NCBI GenBank assembly: GCA_041392855.1
Contig: JAWKLD010000001.1
Span: 2,714,001-2,778,000 of the forward strand
DNA: 64,000 nucleotides
Origin: Flavipsychrobacter sp.
GTDB taxonomy: Bacteria; Bacteroidota; Bacteroidia; Chitinophagales; Chitinophagaceae
Direction: 5' to 3'
Shown: positions 57,696-64,000 of the stretch, one piece after another
How the letters are laid out: each line of letters begins with the position of its first letter
Position numbering within the stretch: the first letter of the stretch is position 1
The notes under the pieces: generated by a model
What the model was told of the DNA's origin: nothing
The model's input: the letters and a program-made list of their open reading frames with translations, nothing else
The model's database searches: none
Program-made: the position numbers and the translations under genes

Positions 57696-60062
57696 ATGAA
57701 GCGCCTTCTACACATTTTAGCTATTGCGCTTATTGTTGTCTCCTATAGTGGAGTAGCAATAGGGCAAACGCAAACAAACTTAGCCCTTTCAGCGGTTGCC
57801 TCACATTCGGGAGGTGGTCAAACAGCCTTCAACTTCGGGCCGGATGAATATAATGATGGTGTGATCAGCAACTGTGGAAGCCAGCCATGGGGTTGGGTGA
57901 GTACCAATGGGTGGATAGAATATACATGGACTACACCCCAGCTGGTAGGTAAAGTTATTTTCTATAAGGATAATAGACCTATGAGAACTTGTACTATTCA
58001 GTATTGGGATGGTACACAGTTTCAAAACATCATGAACTATAATAACAATGTCACTTGTATTGACTCTGTTACTTTCCCTACAGTTACCACTACACGCCTG
58101 CGTTTCACAGGTGTAGGAGGTAGCAGTAACCCAAACCATAGAGAAATTGAAGTGTATTCTGGTATTATACCTTGTACCGGTACGCCTGTTACTTCTGTAG
58201 ATGCCCCATCGCAAGTATGTCCTAACAGACCTTTTGTACTTGCTTTAAACGGTTTGCAGATCACTTCTGGTTTAAGCTTTAACTGGGAATATTCAGATAA
58301 CAATGCTGCTTCTTGGCAGAGCTTCCCGGGAACGGCAACTGCTATTGGTGGCAAAATTATAGATTCAATAACGGCTCCAAGATGGTATCGTTGTACGGTA
58401 ACTTGTCTTAGCTCTAACCAAACTTACCAAACACCTGTATATCGTGTGGGGGTTTCTCCTTTCTATTTTTGCTATTGCTTATCGCAAGCAAAAACAACTA
58501 AGGGTATTGACATTGGTAATGTAACGGTGATCAGCTCACAGTCGGGCGATATATTGATGAATAATGGTAATCCATTACCTAGTGTAGCTAATAGCGCAGC
58601 TAGCAAAGCATATACAGAATACAGTTATCAAGTGCAGCCATTCTCTATGTATAGAGATAGTTCTTATGAGTTTAGAATTACAGAGATGACCTCTGGTCCT
58701 ACATTTGAGTCGGCTATTGTTACAGCATTTATCGACTTCAATAGAGACGGTGTATATGATACCTCTAAGCTAGCTGGTGAGCGCATCTTTACAGAAGCTA
58801 TATTGGGCACTAACAATCCTCGTGAACTGGTAGTTGCTAAAATGGTGGTACCTTCTGATGCAAAAATAGGTTTAACTGGTATGCGTATCATATTAGGTAA
58901 ACAAGAAGCAGCAACTGCTTGTGACTCTGTAGTAGTAGACGGAGAGGTTGAAGATTATATTGTAAGAATTGACTATCGCCCTTGCGATGGTCCTATAACA
59001 ACAGGTACTGTTAGCATTTCTGATACGGCGCTTTGTCCTGCTTATGATTATGTAGTAACTGGTATGGAGTATGAGCAAGAGCGTTCAGGCTTTGATAGAA
59101 ACTGGCAGGTGTCTGCTGATAATATCAATTGGTTCACTACACCAAACGATGCTAATAAAGACACTATTCAAAGAATATTTACCGGTCAGCCTTTATACTA
59201 TCGTTTGCGTGCTGTATGTCCGCCTACGGATGACACTACCTACTCAGCAGCTAAATTTATAAATGCTAAGGATGGTTATAAGTGCTATTGCTTTAGTAAA
59301 GCAACTGGTGGTAGTCAAACCGATAGTAGTGATATAGGTGGTATTACAATTGGGGACTTCAATACAAATGCAGGAGGCCCGCATGTATTAAACCCGAAGG
59401 CAACTAAGCCTAGAACTGATTATACAGATATCAAACCACTAGAATTCTTTACTGATAGTGTTTACAAATTTACTGTATACCATACATTACCTGTGATACA
59501 ACATGGAGATGCTAAGATCACCGTATTTGTAGACTTTAATAACAACAAACAATACGATATCCCTGATGAGCGTATTTTTACAGGCTTTACAAGTGTGGGT
59601 GGTCATACATTAGTTGATAAGATGCAAATACCATACAATGTGATCACAGATGTGCCTACAGGTATGCGTTTTATATTGAATAACGAAGTAGGTCCAAACG
59701 TTCCTTCTGATGAGGCTTGTGGAGGCTATGCTTCAGGAGAAACAGAAGATGTTATGGTAATCTTCCGTAGAAGATTCCCAACAACAATTGGCAATGTAGT
59801 TGGTAAGTTGGATGGCTTCGGATTATACCCTAACCCTACTACTGGTAAATTCCATGTACAGTTTGATACGCCAAATAAAATTGCTGAAATAAAACTACGT
59901 ATTACAAACGTTACAGGTCAGCAAGTATTTGAAGCAACATACACACATAATGGTGGTACATTCAACCAAGCATTAAGCCTGGAAGGCAAGCCTAGTGGAG
60001 TGTATTTTGTAGAAATGCAGGCCGATGGACAGAAGCTGCTTAAGAAGCTGATAGTAGAGTAG
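57696..60062 (+). CDS. Secreted GEVED-domain protein with discoidin-like N-terminus and T9SS tail
   Basis: The 788-aa protein has a signal peptide (ILAIALIVVSYSGVAIGQ). An F5/8 type C (discoidin)-like beta-sandwich covers about 25-155 (NGWIEYTWTTPQLVGKVIFY and TTRLRFTGVGGSS). An Ig-like region follows (VCPNRPFVLALNG, about 165-250). Next are two GEVED-type repeats with Asp-rich loops (AFIDFNRDGVYD...DGEVEDYIVRIDY and VFVDFNNNKQYD...SGETEDVMVIF), and a T9SS type A domain (LYPNPTTGKFHVQF, TNVTGQQVFEATY). The discoidin domain suggests carbohydrate binding at the surface. It is a close relative of the next gene. I use the ATG at 57696. Confidence 0.9.
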   Translation: MKRLLHILAIALIVVSYSGVAIGQTQTNLALSAVASHSGGGQTAFNFGPDEYNDGVISNCGSQPWGWVSTNGWIEYTWTTPQLVGKVIFYKDNRPMRTCTIQYWDGTQFQNIMNYNNNVTCIDSVTFPTVTTTRLRFTGVGGSSNPNHREIEVYSGIIPCTGTPVTSVDAPSQVCPNRPFVLALNGLQITSGLSFNWEYSDNNAASWQSFPGTATAIGGKIIDSITAPRWYRCTVTCLSSNQTYQTPVYRVGVSPFYFCYCLSQAKTTKGIDIGNVTVISSQSGDILMNNGNPLPSVANSAASKAYTEYSYQVQPFSMYRDSSYEFRITEMTSGPTFESAIVTAFIDFNRDGVYDTSKLAGERIFTEAILGTNNPRELVVAKMVVPSDAKIGLTGMRIILGKQEAATACDSVVVDGEVEDYIVRIDYRPCDGPITTGTVSISDTALCPAYDYVVTGMEYEQERSGFDRNWQVSADNINWFTTPNDANKDTIQRIFTGQPLYYRLRAVCPPTDDTTYSAAKFINAKDGYKCYCFSKATGGSQTDSSDIGGITIGDFNTNAGGPHVLNPKATKPRTDYTDIKPLEFFTDSVYKFTVYHTLPVIQHGDAKITVFVDFNNNKQYDIPDERIFTGFTSVGGHTLVDKMQIPYNVITDVPTGMRFILNNEVGPNVPSDEACGGYASGETEDVMVIFRRRFPTTIGNVVGKLDGFGLYPNPTTGKFHVQFDTPNKIAEIKLRITNVTGQQVFEATYTHNGGTFNQALSLEGKPSGVYFVEMQADGQKLLKKLIVE
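58445..60061 (+). repeat. Duplicated module shared with the next gene (copy 1)
   Basis: From VGVSPFYFCYC to the end, this gene parallels 61162-62778 in the next one: two GEVED repeats and the T9SS tail align with few gaps, while many codons differ at third positions. The N-terminal domains are unrelated. This indicates an old tandem duplication in which the front was exchanged or replaced. Confidence 0.85.
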
Positions 60063-60083
60063 ATATTAGCTATTAATTAATAT

Positions 60084-60117
60084 AAAAAGGGGTAAAAAGC
60101 AATTTTTACCCCTTTTT
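60084..60117 (+). terminator. Terminator of the first GEVED gene
   Basis: AAAAAGGGGTAAAAA and TTTTTACCCCTTTTT pair around a 4-nt loop, with a T-rich end. Confidence 0.9.
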
Positions 60118-60253
60118 AATTGTGAATGTTACACTAATCATAAAATTTCGGTATATTCATGTCGATTTTATCATATAATAGATATATATTTATTGCCCGA
60201 CTAAATTCGGGCCAACTAAAATAATTTAGGTAAGCATAAAACTATATAGAACA

Positions 60254-62779
60254 ATGAAACCAAGTTCTTTACTCAAACTTAGCAAGTTAGCTGCCATTAT
60301 TACGGTTCTGTTCAGTCTGTCTATGACGGCAACTGCACAAACCGATTTCAAAATTGGTAATGGTACTGCTGTAAACTCATCAACAGGTACACCTTCCCCT
60401 ATACATGACTGGTATGATGGAGATAAGCACCAATTCTTATACCTAGCTTCAGAAATGCAAGCTGCAGGTATGGGGCCTGGTATTATTACAGCCATCAAAT
60501 GGGATGTGAAAAATACCAATGGTCAAGGTACTGTACCTGGCTATACTGTATCTATTGGTACTACAACAGCTAGTTCTCTAACGGGATGGTCTACTGCTGC
60601 AAGTACTACTATTTATGGTCCTGCTAACTACACGGCTACTACAGGTATGAACGTGTTCACCTTCCCTACGCCATTAGTATGGAATGGTACTGATAACATT
60701 GTGATACAAACTTGTCATGGTGTTACAGGTCGTTGCGGTGGTTATACCCGTAACTGTTCTGTAGAGTATACTACTACTTCTTTTAATAGTGGTATATATG
60801 TACAAAGAGACTGCTCTGGTAGCCAATGTACACAAACGTCATATTCTACTACAAGACGTTCTAATGTTATTATGTCTTGGGCTGCACCTTGTACAGGTGT
60901 TCCGTCTGGTTTCACAATTGACGGTCCATACCAAGTATGTCCTAACAGATTATTTAGTTTAACGCTTGCTGGTCCAATTTTATCTAACCTTTCTTATCAG
61001 TGGCAATATTCTGATATGAGTGCAGGTACTGGTTGGACAAACTTTACTGGTGCTAGTGCTAATGCTGCGGTTCTATCTGATGCTATCAGCGCACAAAGAT
61101 GGTATCGTTGTGTTATCAAATGTGACAACAGTGGTCTTACATTTACTACACCACCTAAGCATGTAGGAATTTCTCCATTCTATTTCTGTTACTGTGTTAG
61201 CTATGCTAAAAGCGCAAAAGGTTTAGACATAGGTAATGTAACAGTAATTAGTGCACAGTCTGGTGATACTCTAATGAACAATGGTGATCCAAACCCTGGA
61301 TTAAATAATAGTAAAGCGAACAACACTTATACTGAATATAATTATTTAGTACAACCGTTCTCTATTTATAGAGATAGCTCTTATGAATTCAGAATAAAAG
61401 AAATTAACTCAAGCTCTACATTTGAGTCAGGTATAGTTACAGCATTTATCGACTTCAATAGAGATGGTGAGTATGATACTTCTAAAGCATCAGGTGAGCG
61501 CATCTTTACAGAAGCTATTTTAGGAACAAACAATCCTAAGGAATTAGTGATCGCTAATATGAAAGTACCTAGCAATGCTAAGATCGGCTTGACTGGTATG
61601 CGTATTATTCTTGGTAAAAAAGAAGCAAAAGTTCCTTGTGATTCAGTAGTAGATGATGGTGAAGTGGAAGATTACATCGTTAGGATCGATTACCGTCCAT
61701 GTGATGGTAAGATGAATGCAGGTACAGTACTTACATCAGATACTTCTATCTGTAAGAACTACGATTACGTAATGACAGATACAACATACGAGAGAGCACG
61801 TTCTGGTTTCTATCGTCATTGGCAGGTTTCTGCTGATAATATCAACTGGTTCACTACACCAAATGATGCTGATAAAGATACTATTCAAAGATTCTTTACC
61901 GGTCAGCCTTTATACTACCGTTTACGTACAGTATGTCCTCCTACAGATGATACAGCGTACTCAACACCTACTTTTGTAAATGCAAAAGCTGGTTACAAAT
62001 GTTATTGCTATAGTAAAGCAATAGGTGGTAAAGGTGTTGATACCAGTGATATTGGTGGTATTACTATCGGAGATTTCAATACTAATACTGGCGGACCACA
62101 CTTATTAAATCCAGTTGCAAACAGACCTCGTACGGATTATACAGATGATAAACCGAAAGAATTCTTTACAGATAGTGTTTACAAGTTCACTGTTTATCAT
62201 ACACTACCTGTGATACAACATGGAGATGCTAAGATCACAGTATTCGTTGACTTTAATAATAACAAAGAATACGATATTCCTGAAGAACGTATTTTTACAG
62301 GCTTCACAAGTGTAAGTGGTCATACATTAGTTGACCAAATGAAGATACCTTATAATGTGATCACAGACGTTCCAACAGGTATGCGTTTTGTATTGAACAA
62401 TGAAGTAGGTCCAAACGTTCCTTCTGACGAAGCTTGCGGTCCGTATACATCAGGTGAAACTGAAGATATGATCGTTATCTTCCGTAGAAGGTTCCCTACT
62501 ACAATTGGTAATGTACATGGTAAGTTAGATGGTTTCGGATTATATCCTAACCCTACTACTGGTAAATTCCACGTACAGTTTGACACACCAAACAAAGTAG
62601 AAGAAGTGAAACTACGTATTACAAACGTTACAGGTCAGCAGTTGTTTGAAGCAACATACACACATAATGGTGGTACGTTCAACCAAGCATTAAGCTTAGA
62701 AGGTAAACCAAGTGGTGTATACTTTGTAGAGCTACAAGCTGATGGTCAAAAGCTAATGCGTAAATTAATAGTAGACTAA
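60254..62779 (+). CDS. Secreted GEVED-domain T9SS protein, paralogue of the previous gene
   Basis: The 841-aa protein has a signal peptide (LAAIITVLFSLSMTATAQ). The N-terminus (about 30-215) is a beta-sandwich seen in T9SS adhesin-like proteins (HDWYDGDKHQFLYLASEMQA...GPGIITAIKWDV) with an RCGGYTRNCS patch and other Cys residues. The Ig-like segment (VCPNRLFSLTLAG), two GEVED repeats (AFIDFNRDGEYD, VFVDFNNNKEYD) and the T9SS type A tail (LYPNPTTGKFHVQF) then match the preceding gene. The two proteins probably share a surface location but bind different partners through their fronts. Confidence 0.9.
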   Translation: MKPSSLLKLSKLAAIITVLFSLSMTATAQTDFKIGNGTAVNSSTGTPSPIHDWYDGDKHQFLYLASEMQAAGMGPGIITAIKWDVKNTNGQGTVPGYTVSIGTTTASSLTGWSTAASTTIYGPANYTATTGMNVFTFPTPLVWNGTDNIVIQTCHGVTGRCGGYTRNCSVEYTTTSFNSGIYVQRDCSGSQCTQTSYSTTRRSNVIMSWAAPCTGVPSGFTIDGPYQVCPNRLFSLTLAGPILSNLSYQWQYSDMSAGTGWTNFTGASANAAVLSDAISAQRWYRCVIKCDNSGLTFTTPPKHVGISPFYFCYCVSYAKSAKGLDIGNVTVISAQSGDTLMNNGDPNPGLNNSKANNTYTEYNYLVQPFSIYRDSSYEFRIKEINSSSTFESGIVTAFIDFNRDGEYDTSKASGERIFTEAILGTNNPKELVIANMKVPSNAKIGLTGMRIILGKKEAKVPCDSVVDDGEVEDYIVRIDYRPCDGKMNAGTVLTSDTSICKNYDYVMTDTTYERARSGFYRHWQVSADNINWFTTPNDADKDTIQRFFTGQPLYYRLRTVCPPTDDTAYSTPTFVNAKAGYKCYCYSKAIGGKGVDTSDIGGITIGDFNTNTGGPHLLNPVANRPRTDYTDDKPKEFFTDSVYKFTVYHTLPVIQHGDAKITVFVDFNNNKEYDIPEERIFTGFTSVSGHTLVDQMKIPYNVITDVPTGMRFVLNNEVGPNVPSDEACGPYTSGETEDMIVIFRRRFPTTIGNVHGKLDGFGLYPNPTTGKFHVQFDTPNKVEEVKLRITNVTGQQLFEATYTHNGGTFNQALSLEGKPSGVYFVELQADGQKLMRKLIVD
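61162..62778 (+). repeat. Duplicated module shared with the previous gene (copy 2)
   Basis: Second copy of the GEVED-GEVED-T9SS module. It matches 58445-60061 closely at the protein level, with many synonymous differences. Confidence 0.85.
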
Positions 62780-62801
62780 GTTATAATCTAGTTTATATAT
62801 C

Positions 62802-62835
62802 AAAAGGGTTAGCAAATTTGCTAACCCTTTTTTGT
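62802..62835 (+). terminator. Terminator of the second GEVED gene
   Basis: AAAAGGGTTAGCAAA and TTTGCTAACCCTTTT are exact complements with no spacer, followed by more T. Confidence 0.92.
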
Positions 62836-63094
62836 GTTTATAAATATGTTTTTAGAGTAGAGGATATATAATATAAAAGAAAAGATGAGATTTCAAAATC
62901 TCTTTTTGCCAAGAAATAAAACAAATAGTTAAAACTAGTTGTAAATCAATCAGTAAGTGACTATCGACATGTTCAGCTTTCTTTTTCCACAGCGGTTGAT
63001 TTCTTCTTTCTACTCAAACCATAGTTTTTAGATACTTTCGTATACACTCGCTTCGAGAAAATTTCTTTACACTATATAAAAATATTTTACCCAT
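62836..63094. other. Gene-free leader region before nrdJ
   Basis: From the GEVED gene stop (62779) to nrdJ (63095) there are 315 bp without a gene. After the terminator the sequence is AT-rich. I found no cobalamin-riboswitch box, although nrdJ is B12-dependent, and no exact TAnnTTTG box. TACTTTCG around 63033 is the nearest -7-like match. Pyrimidine-rich tracts (TTTCTTTTTCC near 62980, TTCTTCTTTCT near 63000) are present but unexplained. Confidence 0.5.
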
Positions 63095-64000
63095 ATGGCT
63101 GCTACTAAGACAAAAGCAAATGGTAAAGGGCTCTCTTTCACTCGTCACTTCACTAAAGATGGCGTAGACCCTTTTGATATGTTTGAGTACGATTATCGTA
63201 CTTCAGTAATTCGTAACCCCAACGGTGAGAAAGTATTTGAGATGACAGATGTTGAGGTGCCAAAGCATTGGTCTCAGATAGCAACAGATATTCTTGCACA
63301 AAAATACTTCCGTAAGGCAGGTGTTCCTCAAAAAGATGGCTCTACAGGTCGTGAAACAACAGTGAAGCAAGTAGCTCACCGTTTGGCAGATTGCTGGAGA
63401 GTTTGGGGTACAAAGTATAATTACTTTGCCAGCAAGAAAGATGCACAAGTATTCTACGATGAGTTGGTATACTTTATACTGAACCAAAGTTGTGCACCTA
63501 ACTCACCACAATGGTTCAACACAGGGTTGTATAACAGCTACGGTATTGATGGTAAAGCACAAGGACACTACTATGTAGACCCAATTACAGGAGAAGTAGA
63601 GCGTTCTAAAAATGCATATGAGCGTCCTCAGCCACACGCTTGTTTTATACTTAGTGTAGATGATGATCTAGTAAATGAAGGCGGTATCATGGACCTATGG
63701 GTGCGTGAGGCGAGTATCTTCAAATATGGTTCAGGAGTAGGTACCAACTATTCTAACATCCGTGCTGCCGGTGAAACATTAAGTGGTGGCGGTACTTCTA
63801 GTGGTTTAATGAGCTTCTTGAAAATAGGAGACCGTGCTGCTGGTGCTATCAAGAGTGGTGGTACTACTCGTCGTGCAGCTAAAATGGTTTGCCTTGATCT
63901 AGATCACCCTGAGGTTGTAGACTTTATTGATTGGAAAGTAGAAGAAGAAAAGAAAGTAGGTGCACTAATTGCCGCAGGTTATGCATCTGACTATGAAGGT
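63095..64000 (+). CDS. nrdJ: Vitamin B12-dependent ribonucleotide reductase NrdJ (N-terminal part)
   Basis: The visible 302 codons match class II ribonucleotide reductase: LSFTRHFTKDGVDPFDMFEYDYRTSVI, EVPKHWSQIATDILAQKYFRKAGVP, NSPQWFNTGLY, ERPQPHACFILSVDDDLVNEGGIMDLWV (with the substrate-site Cys in HACFIL), KYGSGVGTNYSNIRAAGE and GDRAAGAIKSGGTTRRAAKM. The enzyme makes deoxynucleotides with adenosylcobalamin instead of oxygen or a glycyl radical. The ORF runs off the right edge; the complete protein is usually over 800 aa. With dcd and thyA it supplies the dNTP pool, and with icmF it gives the organism two adenosylcobalamin-dependent enzymes in this window. Confidence 0.97.
   Translation, partial: MAATKTKANGKGLSFTRHFTKDGVDPFDMFEYDYRTSVIRNPNGEKVFEMTDVEVPKHWSQIATDILAQKYFRKAGVPQKDGSTGRETTVKQVAHRLADCWRVWGTKYNYFASKKDAQVFYDELVYFILNQSCAPNSPQWFNTGLYNSYGIDGKAQGHYYVDPITGEVERSKNAYERPQPHACFILSVDDDLVNEGGIMDLWVREASIFKYGSGVGTNYSNIRAAGETLSGGGTSSGLMSFLKIGDRAAGAIKSGGTTRRAAKMVCLDLDHPEVVDFIDWKVEEEKKVGALIAAGYASDYEG

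Noticed and set aside
57801..58354. Minus-strand frames inside the first GEVED gene
   Set aside because: The plus-strand protein has clear domains throughout the same interval.
62836..63094. Cobalamin riboswitch upstream of nrdJ
   Set aside because: I looked for the conserved B12-box and paired arms and found none; the region is AT-rich and mostly unstructured by eye.

Overview
The window is a chromosomal segment of a member of the Bacteroidota, probably Chitinophagales-like. The signs are type IX secretion C-termini, GEVED and GLPGLI families, a SusC-like outer-membrane receptor, a type III glutamine synthetase, DUF3570/DUF4266 proteins and many copies of the Bacteroidota -7 promoter box TAnnTTTG. 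Genes lie on both strands in short operons, often separated by near-perfect hairpin terminators shared by convergent genes. I saw no tRNA, rRNA, CRISPR array, insertion sequence or replication origin.

Left end (1-3560): a truncated PadR regulator, then a compact AT-rich DNA-modification island. It holds an XRE regulator, a Vsr mismatch endonuclease, a C5-cytosine methyltransferase with its own promoter, and an unusual nuclease joining an EVE/PUA-like N-terminus to a NucS-like PD-(D/E)XK C-terminus. An orphan consensus promoter follows and points into a gene-free stretch with three CGTAACATTT decamers spaced exactly 36 bp apart.

Metabolic and housekeeping core (3.5-18 kb): icmF (B12-dependent fused acyl-CoA mutase), an outer-membrane barrel, gamma carbonic anhydrase, a GT2 glycosyltransferase, a thyA-folA operon ending in what looks like a methyltransferase that has lost its SAM-binding core, clpX, priA, and a pair of exported ferritin-like proteins.

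Middle (18-32 kb): a GT-B glycosyltransferase, a TPR-LuxR regulator beside a secreted T9SS protein, a drug/metabolite transporter, a four-gene redox operon (thioredoxin, ApbE flavin transferase, DUF4266 lipoprotein, DUF3570 barrel), an eIF1-like factor, half a transketolase, a RelA/SpoT synthetase with a C-terminal extension, a lipoprotein gene cut by an in-frame TGA, dcd and a phosphopantetheinyl transferase.

Right half (32-64 kb): glutamine synthetase III, a GNAT acetyltransferase, a GreA-like protein, a CoA-transferase operon, a MoxR-type AAA ATPase, arfB, a PaaE-like reductase, mutL with a degenerate endonuclease motif, a GH3-beta-lactamase fusion, a TonB-receptor/GLPGLI pair, a transsulfuration enzyme, ruvB, a GDP-heptose locus (hddA, hddC, GT4), VanZ, gcvH, two modular T9SS surface paralogues, and the 5' part of the B12-dependent ribonucleotide reductase nrdJ.

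Across the window at least eight genes have a TAnnTTTG box ending only 4-8 nt before the start codon, which predicts leaderless or nearly leaderless mRNAs. The strongest leads are the EVE-nuclease modification island with its periodic repeat region, the RelA/SpoT protein as a possible fused toxic alarmone synthetase, the ApbE/DUF4266/DUF3570 flavin operon, and the widespread leaderless promoter architecture.
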